Assembly: GCF_932526225.1 (NCBI RefSeq)
Contig: NC_064034.1
Location: 16,008,887-16,072,886 of the forward strand
Source: Nematostella vectensis
Taxonomy: Eukaryota > Cnidaria > Anthozoa > Actiniaria > Edwardsiidae
Direction: 5' to 3'
DNA length: 64,000 bases
This document shows, piece after piece, positions 35,901 through 45,868 of this stretch (positions within the stretch are counted from its first letter, which is position 1; every line of letters begins with the position of its first letter). The notes beneath the pieces were generated by a model. It saw only the letters and a program-made list of their open reading frames with translations, was not told where the DNA came from and made no database searches. Made by a program: the position numbers and the translations under genes.

Positions 35901-38900
35901 CAAGGGCCAACCTTGGTAAAAGTAGACGGCAGTATAAGAAAAAGAAAGTGTTAAGCTGCTAAAGAATGAGGATGCGTAGAATAGGAATGTGATGGGATTG
36001 AAAATAATTTTGAAAGTCTCACCCAAAGCCCTCTACTGTGTGACCCTACCCTGTCACCTTACTTCATTCATGTTGTCCGTGGCATTAACAAACAAAAAAA
36101 ACAGCTAACATTTATTTTGTTTTACCTTTCGCGCCAGCTGAGATGAAATGCCACCGATTCCATCGGTGAACGTATAAGACTTCTCTTCTGTTTGAATGTC
36201 ATCCTTCTCCAAGCATTCAATCCCATCCACTGTAATTCCAACAGTATCCAGGGAAGTCGAAAAACATTGGCCCATACGCGACACATACGTACCCACGCAC
36301 CTACAAAAAACAGAAGGTATCCACATAAGCACCCTCGCACAAGCCACAAAGATAGATTCGTTTATTGTCACCATTTGCTGAATAAATCTAAATTACAGGC
36401 GTTTCAGCTGGTTCTATGCTAAGCGTTCTTACCTGATACTAGAAAAGTCCCCCATCCACCTTCGAATAGCGCTCGGGTCGCAGTCAGATTTAACGAACCA
36501 GCAGCTGTGATTACGAAGCTGACTATTGGAGCAGCCAAGAAACTCGTATCTGGTACCAGAGACATTGATTCCCTGATCCATAACCTCTTTGAGATGATTC
36601 AATACCGGGGACAGGTTTGCACTGGTTGAAGTGACTCGAGAGAAGTCTTCATCTCGGATGTTGACACACAAAAAGTCGCCAGGGTTGTAGTTTCGGAGGA
36701 CCCGATTCTTTTGCATGATTTCCGGAGGGCGAAATATTAGCCTTGTTGGGGTGAGAATGAGACGCTTTAAATATGCGCAATGACCAGGTGCCGGGAGCTC
36801 ACTGGTCCAGGGCTTAGCAAGCAGATCTTCCAATATAGCCTTTGGTTGACAAAAGAGATTCCTGTCTAAAACCTTCGTGAGACCATTCAGAGCCCCAACC
36901 GCGGTTTTGTTCGGCTTGTTTCTTAGACCTGAGAAAAAGTCCACGCTTACACGACCCGGGAGAACTGGATGTGTAGATACAAGACAGGCGGCTGCATACT
37001 TGACTTCATCACTTAGACTTGGGGAAACGTTGAAACGAATAGGAATATAACCTTGTACTTCGTCGACTCGCGCATGGTATGTACGCTTATCCCAGCGGCG
37101 CAAACTTTCGCTCACAGACTCCCAGCTATAAACGCATGATCCTGAAATCTTTAGTTTCAACACATTGCATTTACCAATGGCATCATGCCTGTCGTCTGGC
37201 ACACGAGAAACTCTATCCCACTGAGTAATATTATCGAGAACAAGCAGCAATGGATGCTGCAGCGATTGTTGCTGATCGTACTCTTCCTGTTGATTTGATT
37301 CATCATCGTCCTCGTGACTTTCCTGTCGTTCCTCTTGTGGCTCTTCCTCTTCTACATCCAACATCTCTTCACCATCTCCTGATCCTTCGACTAGATTACC
37401 AACGTCTAAGCCAATGTCGGCATCGCTATCATCATCATCTTCTTCTTCATCTGTGGATTCCTCTCCCGAGCTATAGCCTTCTTCTTGATTCCCAACTTCA
37501 CACCACAGATCTCCCTCTAGTGATTTAAATATTCGAGGAGGGTTTTTTATTGATAGGAAAGCATGTACATTTCGCCCTGGATTATTCTGTGGGGAATCGT
37601 TGACCACAATAAAGTTCTCTAGTTCGCTGTAGCGAATCTCAAACTCATAAAGAAGTTCTCCGATCGTGAATACGATTGCCAGTGTCTTCAGGTCATGCTG
37701 GAACAAGAGGCGTATGTGACTTGGAGCAAGGTCTTGCTGGTTTGGCCATTGAGAGCAGAATTCGTTTCTCTGGCGAAAAAAGCCCAGTTGTAAGGAGTCT
37801 GCGACCACTTGTTCTACAGGATCACTCGGTCTTGCCTTTCTCATCTCAAGCTCGAGCCATGCGTCGGGCTCGTGGCCCCGCATTCTTGAGCACCAGGCGT
37901 TTCTGATAGATTCAGAGAGAGTGCTCCAGCCCGATCGTGCCTTCTTTTCTGCCGTCTCAGAAAGAATAAATCGCAACGAATGCACTCCGTCCGATCCCTG
38001 GTCCGATTCGGTGCTTTCAAGCATTGACCAAAGTTCCCTTTTGTGTTTTATCTGCTCGCAAGAAGAAACACTAAAGCTACCCTTGAAAAAATCTTTTATC
38101 TGTTGCTGCGATTGGATGTTGTGCACGACTACGCCAACTTTAGACACCTTGGGAACACGACGCATCTCATCAGATTCCATTTTGGTGTCTTCGCACGTGA
38201 CAGAGACACCTGGCAGCCCGACAGTACAGGCATATCTCGTGGCCTGGGAGCTCCTATTGGATGTTGAGTAAAATAGCCTCATACTCTCTTTCATATTGGC
38301 TTCTTTTAGCTTTAACTCATCCACCTCTTGCTTCTCTTTGCCATTACTGCACAGCACCACAAAGTGACTATCACTTCGGCGTGAGGCCCTTCCTCTGCTC
38401 TGAACCAGTGACTTTAGATTCATGGTACTGTCGAACCGGACAACTAGGTTACAAACCGGAACATCAAGACCTTCTTCTAGTACACTTGTGGAGATAAGGA
38501 GCTTGATGCGACCTGTACGAAAGCTCTTCAGAATTACCTCCTGCTCACCATACCACGACATTCCATCGCCTCCGCCGTGGCCAACAATGGCAGTAGGATT
38601 TAAGTATTCCGAGATGACATCATAACCCTTCAGGCGTTCGCATAGCTTATATGCCGTTCTACGCATCCTCACAAAAATGATACCTCTCGAATTGTCATCC
38701 TGCTTGGTCTTATCAGTAAAAGACGTGAGTTCCTCCAGAAGGAACTGAAACTTATCCTTCTGTTTAATTCCCAAGCAATCATATCGTCCTTGGTCTAGTT
38801 CTCGAATTGCGTCCCTTACGCGGCTAAGGTCGGGATCGTGTCTAGTCAGCGCTTTCTTCTCCATTTCCATGGGCGTTGAGGCGTTATCCATAACCTGGAA

Positions 38901-40358
38901 ACACTCCTTGAGGCACTCAACTGCGTAGGTCAAACCTAAGACACTGTTCATTTCAAGAGCAGCAAGAAGATGTGTCATGAGCTCTCCAAGAGCATGACCT
39001 TTGATGTTTCTTGCTAAGTGACATTTACCGATAAGGGTTCTCAAACCTCCTCTGAAATTGGGCATTGAAGGGTGGAAGTCTCTTAACTCACCAAAGCATC
39101 CCTCAGCCATGTCCTCGAGCTTGCGACTTGCGCTTTGCAGGAATGCCTCCAAGCTGTCGTTCAAGCGTTGCTGCTGCATTGTCAAAGGAACCACGCTAAA
39201 AAAGCTTTCAGGCAAGTTTGTATACATCTCGAGATCTCTCGAGTTAACTGGCAGTACAGGAGATGCACACAGATTTTCTAGCAAACACTGCAAGTTATGT
39301 CTAGTCTTAGCCAAATCAGTACTACCGGCAGGGGAAGCTGATAGCCCGAGCACCAAAGGCTTGTACTTGTCGGCAGTCTTGACGTAGAAGTCGCTCATTA
39401 TCTTGTTGTACGGATGGTTTCCAATACAGTGGTGAGCTTCGTCAAACACAAGGGCACATATGTTTGGCATACGAATAAGTCCCTCGTCATCTGCTAAGTG
39501 GTTAAGTAGAATCTGATGCGTCAACACCAGCACATCTATCTGCTTTCGAGCCAGAGCTCCCAATACGGCGCTCATCTCAGCTTCGTGATTAGGATTGGGG
39601 TCATTGCCCGCCACAAGGGTCTTCACATTCAGTTTCGGGCACTGCTTTTGAATGTAGGCGCTTTGTTGATGTGCTAGGTTGATTCTATCAACAACAAACA
39701 CAGCCATCTTATCCGGGTTCAGTTTCAGCATGCAGCTTATAACCATGGCAGCCACCAAAGTCTTGCCTGAACCCGTCGGCAAATAGACCAACGAGTTCCT
39801 TTGAATGGCAGATATGAATAGTTCGCGCTGATAATCGCGGGGCGTGTCTTTGGCCAAATGCAAAATGTGATCTTCTGTAAGTCTAGAAGCATCGCAGTAA
39901 ATCAATGCCTGTGAAGATTGATCTGCATATAGCAATTCGGTGGGAATAGGACGTCTTTGAGTTAGCTTGAGCTCGGTAACTCCTATCTCCTTAAGTCTCT
40001 CGCTTATGTTCTTTAGCCTTTTGTTCTCGATCCGCTGGCCACGGGCGAGTACATATACCGTCTCCACCTTGAAGCACCATACTTGCTGGCCTTCGATGAT
40101 AGTAACAGAACCAATTGGGGTGTCACAACGTGCGCAAACAATCTTGAAGGGCATCCTGGCAACTTTTTTGACGTCCGTGTCGTGATTTGGCACCTTTCTC
40201 ACATTGCCGAGATGTATCTCGCATCCAGGTTTGACCGCCAGATGCATCTGCGAGGGGGGTATGGTGCCGAGTACAAGAAAGTCTATCGCAGCAAGGTGAG
40301 AATCGCATTTTGGATTCTTGCATCTTAAACTGGTATCAGCACTTTGTCGATGAGCCAT
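25715..40358 (-). CDS. Fused helicase / RNA-dependent RNA polymerase / nucleotidyltransferase / KH protein
   Basis: Predicted 2,767-residue RNA-silencing-type enzyme that would make and process double-stranded RNA. Exons (-): 40358-36433, 36300-36126, 35863-35660, 35529-35448, 35069-34819, 34381-34153, 33001-31689, 30873-30523, 30097-29785, 27727-27473, 26919-25715. Lengths total 8,304 bases, all junctions are GT-AG, and the frame joins at each. Order: zinc domain 10-105; DEAH helicase 170-675; RdRP about 735-1915 with an acidic linker at 958-1030 and DLDGD at 1625-1629; Pol-beta-type nucleotidyltransferase about 1950-2280 (DxD at 2008/2010, third Asp 2082); KH 2282-2366; unknown domain to 2767. 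RdRP, helicase and nucleotidyltransferase act as separate subunits in fission-yeast RDRC, so the fusion suggests one-chain dsRNA synthesis (inference). Expression and the start codon are untested. Confidence 0.9.
27473..27727 (-). other. KH RNA-binding domain exon
   Basis: SCLIRGAERKTAKMLQQKTGAKITI follows the KH pattern for helix-loop-helix and strand. The usual GxxG loop is represented by GAER, so the last glycine is lost and RNA contacts may be altered. The exon begins exactly at the end of a tandem array that copies its own acceptor site. Confidence 0.8.
27728..29090. repeat. Tandem array of copied 3' splice sites in the RdRP intron
   Basis: About 25 imperfect units of roughly 54-57 bp, with some shortened to 26-38 bp. 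Read on the minus strand each has AGATCTAGATTGACTTGAAT, then ACGTTTCAG and GTGTTTCTTGCCTG. The last part matches the start of the KH exon at 27727, so each unit repeats the intron end, the AG acceptor and about 20 bases of exon. TTGAC fits a branch-point consensus in each unit. Confidence 0.92.
29401..29810. repeat. Tandem array of copied 5' splice sites in the RdRP gene
   Basis: Read on the minus strand, each unit ends an exon-like stretch with CTCTGTCAAATG followed by GTAAGACCAC. Candidate exon ends are 29785, 29740, 29677, 29614, 29551, 29488 and 29425: steps of 45 then 63 bases, all multiples of three. The minus frame stays open through the whole array. The repeated peptide is built around RRALPLSNGKTTINPRIATE. 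Confidence 0.93.
30523..32080 (-). other. Nucleotidyltransferase module (TUTase/non-canonical poly(A) polymerase type)
   Basis: It starts near residue 1950 with FHLALFGSSATFLL, then EDSDVDVVVL, the Gly-Ser and DxD signature of Pol-beta-type transferases. After the intron come ATVPVVLCQKF and FDFSAS, giving the third acidic residue, then KAALLTSYIK, LLPILRFLLIWG and a GINTNALVFIT block like the central domain of Cid1/TUT enzymes. The three acidic positions are intact. Such enzymes add U or A residues to RNA 3' ends. Confidence 0.85.
33184..33515. mobile_element. MITE in RdRP intron 6 with CGTCA target duplication
   Basis: Ends are CAGGCCCGTACCCAGG and CCTGGGTACGGGCCTG, exact inverted copies. 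CGTCA flanks both sides (33179-33183 and 33516-33520). The interior has GT-dinucleotide, poly-G and poly-C runs. Confidence 0.85.
33603..33815. mobile_element. MITE, TAAAG family, copy 1
   Basis: About 30-bp terminal inverted repeats run from TAAAGTGGCAATCGCACCAG to CTGGTGCATTTCCCGCTTTA. The interior includes GATGATTTTTAATG and TTAAATAGCGC, shared with the copy at 34519-34763. A TA duplication is likely. Confidence 0.7.
34519..34763. mobile_element. MITE, TAAAG family, copy 2
   Basis: It begins TAAAGCCACCATCATTG and ends CAATGCGGCTTTA, with ACTTCCGG inside each end. It is related to the copy at 33603-33815 through GATGATTTTTAA, CTATTGGAAG and TTAAATAGCGC. It lies in RdRP intron 5. Confidence 0.7.
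35236..35390. repeat. Dispersed repeat fragment in RdRP intron
   Basis: It matches, with mismatches, the fragment at 22507-22620 in AATF, starting AAAATAACCATCCACGATTG. It is non-coding. Confidence 0.5.
38330..39850 (-). other. DEAH-box superfamily 2 helicase module
   Basis: Residues 170-675. The Q-like entry RDYQREL is at 174-180, motif I PTGSGKT 194-200, motif II DEAH 306-309, motif III-like GLSASP 338-343, and the second RecA domain has IIFVR, LLISTSVLEEGLDVP and motif VI QSRGRASRR. The long insert between the two RecA halves and the GLSASP and EEGLDVP wording place it with Dicer, RIG-I and DRH-type dsRNA helicases. All catalytic motifs look intact, so ATP hydrolysis is expected. Confidence 0.92.
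39700..40358 (-). other. N-terminal zinc-binding domain resembling the RIG-I C-terminal domain
   Basis: Residues 10-105 have a C-x4-C pair (13, 18) and a C-x2-C pair (75, 78) about 57 residues apart. Between and after them lie hydrophobic strands ending in a VWCFKVETVYV stretch, as in the beta-tent fold shared by RIG-I-like C-terminal domains, Mis18 and Yippee. RIG-I uses this fold to bind RNA ends. The unusual point is its place at the N-terminus, before the helicase. The assignment rests on spacing and pattern only. Confidence 0.5.
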
Positions 40359-40627
40359 AGCCGTCTACATCTCACAGTCTTCTACATTCTAGATAAGAAG
40401 AGAGTTATACGACATATAATGAATCAACAGTGCTTTGTGGTTGCCAACCCGGTTGAATATATTATACAGAACTAGAAAGACTAAAGACAGGCAGTAGAAA
40501 AACTAGATGGACTACGTTGGCGTGGCGCAGACAAGCTATGAATCAAAAGAAGGTTGAAAAAGTATGTTGTATGCCTCTGTAAAAAAGAGTGTTGCACTGA
40601 CGTTTCGAGCGCTAGCAATAGCAGCTA
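40359..40627. promoter_or_regulatory. Upstream region of the RdRP fusion gene
   Basis: This 270-bp stretch lies between the first ATG of the RdRP gene and the first segmental repeat, so the promoter is either here or inside the repeat. No clear TATA or initiator was identified. Confidence 0.35.
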
Positions 40628-41966
40628 TTTATTTTCCCTCCTTTACCGGAAGCCGTGCAAGTAGACACAGCGTATATCAAAGGCGCTGGACGTCGTAGAA
40701 GCTGCTTATTACAACAGACATCATTAGTCGTAGCTATAAAATTTTTAGACAGACCAGGCGCCGAATATTCGAGAAATTTGTCTGTGAGTGCACAAAGAAT
40801 ATTTGGGATTGTTTGCGGTACTTTCCCCGAGTTGTTGATTGAGTGAGCTCATCAAATAATGGCAATTGTGTTCAAGCAGCGGTTTGTCTATTTAGACGAA
40901 AAAACCTGTAGTAAATTGGTGATGTGAATATCCTGATGTAATTTAGTGATGTGTGGATCTGCAGTCATATACATTAATCGTAAATCTCCTGAGCCGTGAA
41001 CTATCTTTGCGGTTCAAATTATTTAGCATAAAGTTACCCTCACTGGGGTTAGTCGTTACTAAAATTATTACCTTTGCATATAACACCGATGTAGTTTTGT
41101 TTTAAATAAATGCTGTTTATAATTTGATTTGGGCATTTGATTGTGCCACCACGCGAGTCAATGGAAAATTGACAGCCGACGTATTTTGACAGTGGCCTGA
41201 AAAGGGGCGGCAGACGTCGCGTCTAGTATTTGTGTCAGGCGTACTTTTATTTTTCCTCTCCGACTTTTGAAAAATAAAATCGCCAGATACTCAGGCTAAA
41301 AATTTCCACGTTATGGATACATGTTTACTACGTTTTCGCTGGCCGCCATCTTGAAAACGAGGCCTAGAATATCTTTGGTTTACCGCGCGCTCTCCCCAGA
41401 CTTTTTTAGACCATTTAGAAAAACGACAGCTATTGGTTGATATGTGCACCCCACCCCCACCCCCACAATATCCCATGGTCCGTCCTAAGTAGGGTTTCCC
41501 CTCCGCTTTGTTATACACTGTTTGGTACAAATGCGAGGAAAGGTGCCCCTAGAGACAGCTTTTGGCCATGCATACGAATCAAGTATAGAGGTATCCAGGA
41601 GCGTACACCCCACTTGGCGGCCAAAAATTGGGCCATTTCTTATAAAAAATCTTCAAATATTGTGCATTTTCCATATGATACGTATGACTATGCACCTCAC
41701 CCCCACCCCCCCCCCCCCTCGGCCAGTCCCGGTAACGCGCTTGGTAGCCCTACTAAGTTTGAAGGACCTCGATCCATGAAGTTTTTTTTCCATTCCCTTT
41801 CTAATAACACTCGAACAGGCTGAGCCTGTCCAGAATTTAAACTTTTCGTCTATGCACGAAAATTATACTTTTTCAGGAATAGAAAGAAAAGCTGCCTCCA
41901 AGCACGCCAATGCAAGTATTCCGCCATCCTGCTTGGTGACTTCCCCTTTAGAGTTAGCCCTCCTTG

Positions 41967-42205
41967 CTAGGGACAGAATTTCCCATATGAACCCGACGCT
42001 ATCTTTGTCCCTGCTAGGGACAGAATTTCCCATGTGAACCCGACGCTATCTTTGTCCCTGCTAGGGACAGAATTTCCCATGTGAACCCGACGCTATCTTT
42101 GTCCCTGCTAGAGACAGAATTTCCCATTTGAACCCGACGCTATCTTTGTCCCTGCTAGGGACAGAATTTCCCATGTGAACCCGATGCTATCTTTGTCCCT
42201 ACTAT
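41967..42205. repeat. 47-bp minisatellite, five copies
   Basis: Unit starts are 41967, 42014, 42061, 42108 and 42155, each with CTAGGGACAGAATTTCCCAT and GACGCTATCTTTGTCC. The other segmental copies hold about four (45537-45725) and three (52127-52265) units. Confidence 0.92.
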
Positions 42206-43559
42206 GTGGTGGGACATCCAATCTTCATGTGAACAAAGCCTTACTCTACTTTCCATTTCTTTTAGTTGGATACACCTATTTCAATTAAGGTTGTCAGTGC
42301 AAATGGCAAATGGAGATTGGCAAATGGCAGTTCTACGACCGAAAGTAACCATGCGTTCGAAGAATATGGATAAATCAAAACAATCATGCATTAGAGGTTA
42401 CCTATGCTTGGCTCTGACCAAAATCTACGAAGCATTATGTATATACCATTGTTTAACGTTAGTCTCCTAACGTTACTATGCCAGAACTAGCTTCCGAAGC
42501 AAATACTGAAAATAAATTATAAATAAATAATAAATTAGCATCTTTCCGCTGGTGTAAAACGTAAACACAACTAGTACAATCATGATAAAAAAGTTGAGCA
42601 ACGTTTCGGATCAATTGTCACCAGATAAATTCGCTCTTTCTCTCCCTCTCTCTGAGTTATCGTTATATTCGCAGAGAATTTAAAATTAAACCGTATTTTC
42701 ATATAACATCCATCCTACAAAACTTACCACAAGTAGTGCAGCTATTCATGACCAGAGAAAACTTGAGTTTTTGCTGGTATGCTTTGTGAGAGAGTCCATA
42801 TTAAAGAGAAAATTATGACAACTGATTTCGTTCCCCGTAAAGCCGGAAACTACCGATTTGCTTTCTTGGAAGTATTAGCATAATCCGCAGGTAACCCATA
42901 TCTACAAATATCATAATTTCAATGGCGCGCTTCCTTCACGAAGATCAAGAAGCGTTCTTTTCTTATGAAAATTAACAAATCATTATTTTTTTGCAAATAT
43001 CTACCCCCTTCTGATATGCACCGTCATTGTAAAGTAATAAAGTCTTGGATTTTATTTTTCGAATCTCGATTATGTCCATATTATCCTATACACGGCCAGA
43101 CTGCAATCCCAAAGTATCGGCCAAAACAAGCTTGCCATCCACTTTCTGGTCTCTTTGGAATTTGCTAGGCAATTTAACTAAGCTACGGAAACATGCTACA
43201 TACAGGAAAAAAGCTTGAAATTGTTCCAACACAAACGACCAGAGACATGACATTGTTATGAAGCAAGAAACAAAAATACAATCTTTTTTTTTTACTCCAT
43301 ACGATTAAGAAATGTTTGCCATGTCAGGCCTCACCCGAGTCAGACGCGTACCCAGGATTGGCCGAGGGGGGGGGGGATGCGCAGTCATATGTATTATATG
43401 GAAAAAGCATAGTATTTAAAGATTTCTTAATAAGAAATGACCTACCTTTGGCCGCCAAGAGGGGGGTGCGCGCGCACCCTGCGCATCCCCCTGTGTACGA
43501 GCCTGGAGTTTCGAGTTTTGAAAAGGTATAGCTCAAGAAAACATCGTAACAAAAATAGG

Positions 43560-43744
43560 CAAACCTTTTCACATATCACGTTTATTGACAATTTGGTACC
43601 TGCAATCATATTCATTTTACCAATAAATCTCTGTACTTGATTAGGTTCGTTTTCCCAAACAAAAGGTTTTTCAATAAACAAATATACAGTGATAAAATTT
43701 ATGGCAAAATACAAAACAAACTCAAGTACTATACTAATGTAGGA
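43560..43744 (-). pseudogene. ALG10 3'-end fragment, duplicate 1
   Basis: It matches the last 129 coding bases of ALG10 and its 3' flank. A two-base loss at about 43617 removes the original stop and the terminal Met-Trp, changing the reading to FIGKMN. Upstream of 43744 the sequence no longer resembles ALG10, so this cannot be a gene. Confidence 0.9.
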
Positions 43745-44189
43745 CTCCAAAAGTGCTTTTGACCTTGCGTTAGCAGAATCAGAGAAATTGTTTTTTTTTA
43801 TAAAATTTAGAAAAAAAAATATTTTCCTCTCTTCATTTTCTTCGGAAAAATTCCGCCTGATACTCAGGTTAGATGTCCAAATGTTTTGCCAAGGCCGGTC
43901 AGGCATGTGTTTATTTCTCATTGGTATCGTTTTTCGAAGCGAACATCTACTAGTTATTTCAAACGCAGTGTCTACTTGCACGGCTTTCGGTAAAGAAGGG
44001 AAAAAAACGAGGTGTCTAACTCCACGCTTCGTTCATATTTTGCCGAGCATTTGCGGGCCGCTTGTTGCATTGCTTTTCAGGCTAAAAATCGTCGCTTGGC
44101 TGTTCTAAATAATCGTGGAAGTGTTTTAAAGCCAGAAACTTGTTATTTAGGCTAAAAATCAAGAAAACTGGAGACAGCCGTGCAGCTAG
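43745..44189. repeat. Spacer between segmental copies, also at 50347-50790
   Basis: This ~445-bp sequence begins CTCCAAAAGTGCTTTTGACC and joins each ALG10 fragment to the next unit. It is nearly identical in both places and absent before copy 1. No coding function was seen. Confidence 0.85.
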
Positions 44190-45868
44190 TTATTTTCCCT
44201 CCTTTGCCGGAAGCCGTGCAAGTAGACACAGCGTATATCAAAGGCGCTGGACGTCGTAGAAGCTGCTTATTACAACAGACATCATTAGTCGTAGCTATAA
44301 AATTTTTAGACAGACCAGGCGCCGAATATTCGAGAAATTTGTCTGTGAGTGCACAAATAATATTTGGGATTGTTTGCGGTACTTCCCCCGAGTTGTTGAT
44401 TGAGTGAGCTTATCAAATAATGGCAATTGTGTTCAAGCAGCGGTTTGTCTATTTAGACGAAAAAGCCTGTAGTAAATTGGTGATGTGCATATCCTGATGT
44501 AATTTAGTGATGTGTGGATCTGCAGTAATATACTTAAATCGTAAATCTCCTGAGCCGTGAACTATCTTTGCGGTTCAAATCATTTAGCATAAAGTTACCC
44601 TCACTGGGGTTCGTCGTTACTAAAATTATTACCTTTGCATATAACACTGATGTAGTTTTGTTTTACATAAATGCTGTTTATAATTTGATTTTGGCATTTG
44701 ATTGTGCCACCACGCGAGTCAATGGAAAATTGACAGCCGACGTATTTTGACAGTGGCCTGAAAAGGGGCGGCAGGCGTCGCGTCTAGTATTTGTGTCAGG
44801 CGTACTTTTATTTTTCCTCTCCGACTTTTGAAAAATAAAATCGCCTGATACTCAGTTTAAAAATTTCCACGTTATGGATACATGTTTACTACGTTTTCGC
44901 TGGCCGCCATCTTGAAAACGAGGCCTAGAATATCTTTGGTTTACCGCGCGCTCTCCCCAGACTCTTTTAGACCACTTAGAAAAACGACAGCTATTGGTTG
45001 ATATGTGCACCCCACCCCCACCCCCACAATATCCCATGGTCCGTCCTAAGTAGGGTTTCCCCTCCGCTTTGTTATACACGGTTTGGTACAAATGCGAGGA
45101 AAGGTGCCCCTAGAGACAGCTTTTGGCCATGCATACGAATCAAGTATAGAGGTATCCAGGGGAGTACACCCCACTTGGCGGCCAAAAATTGGGCCATTTC
45201 TTATAAAAAATCTTCATATATTGTGCATTTTCCATATGATACGTATGACTATGCACCTCACCCCCACCCCCCCCCCCCCCCCCCCCCCCCTCGGCCAGTC
45301 CCGGTAACGCGCTTGGTAGCCCTACTAAGTTTGAAGGACCTCGATCCATGAAGTTTTTTTTCCATTCCGTTTCTGATAACACTCGAACAGGCTGAGCCTG
45401 TCCAGAATTTGAACTTTTCGTCTATGCACGAAAATTATACTTTTTCAGGAATAGAAAGAAAAGCTGCCTCTAAGCACGCCAATGCAAGTATTCCGCCATC
45501 CTGCTTGGTGACTTCCCCTTTAGAGTTAGCCCTCCTTTCTAGGGACAGAATTTCCCATATGAACCCGACGCTATCTTTGTCCCTGCTAGGGACAGAATTT
45601 CCCATGTGAACCCGACGCTATCTTTGTCCCTGCTAGGGACAGAATTTCCAATGTGAACCCGACGCTATCTTTGTCCCTGCTAGGGACAGAATTTCCCATG
45701 TGAACCCGATGCTATCTTTGTCGCTACTATGTGGTGGGACATCCAATCTTCATGTGAACAAAGCCTTACTCTACTTTCCATTTCTTTTAGTTGGATACAC
45801 CTATTTCAATTAAGGTTGTCAGTGCAAATGGCAAATGGAGATTGGCAAATGGCAGTTCTACGACCGAA

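Larger units (their letters stand above)
31980..38150 (-). other. Cellular (QDE-1/RDR/EGO-1 type) RNA-dependent RNA polymerase module
   Basis: It spans about residues 735-1915 over seven exons. Conserved landmarks in order: FLSIKNPPRIFK, LTPTRLIFRPPE, NRVLRNYNPGDFL, YVSRMGQCFST, FTDGIGGIS, AFQIRYAGCKG, RPSMRKF, QVIMLLSNLG, ARLMMGVVDETG, LEYGQVFVQYS, VTRNPCLHPGDVRRL, LVDCVVFP, RPHPSEMAGGDLDGD and CWYKPL. The catalytic DLDGD is complete and straddles an exon junction. An acidic 70-residue insert (about 37256-37490) separates its N-terminal part. All expected blocks are present, so activity is plausible. Confidence 0.95.
40628..43744. repeat. Segmental repeat, copy 1
   Basis: This ~3.1-kb unit is near-identical to 44190-50346 (minus its insertion) and 50791-53824. 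Internal landmarks in order: a GCCGCCATCTTG stretch, poly-C tracts at 41700, a 47-bp minisatellite (41967-42205, five copies), poly-G at 43370, and a fragment of the ALG10 last exon ending at 43744. No intact gene is seen. Confidence 0.93.

Noticed and set aside
25715-40358. RdRP of viral origin
   Set aside because: DLDGD and the surrounding blocks belong to the cellular QDE-1/RDR family, and the gene has normal introns.
36429-40358. Separate Dicer gene
   Set aside because: No RNase III, PAZ or dsRNA-binding domain follows the helicase; the frame continues into RdRP.
43442-43981. 179-codon minus-strand frame that looks like a membrane protein
   Set aside because: The membrane-like part is the copied ALG10 exon end; the rest is flanking non-coding DNA, and there is no start or splice support.
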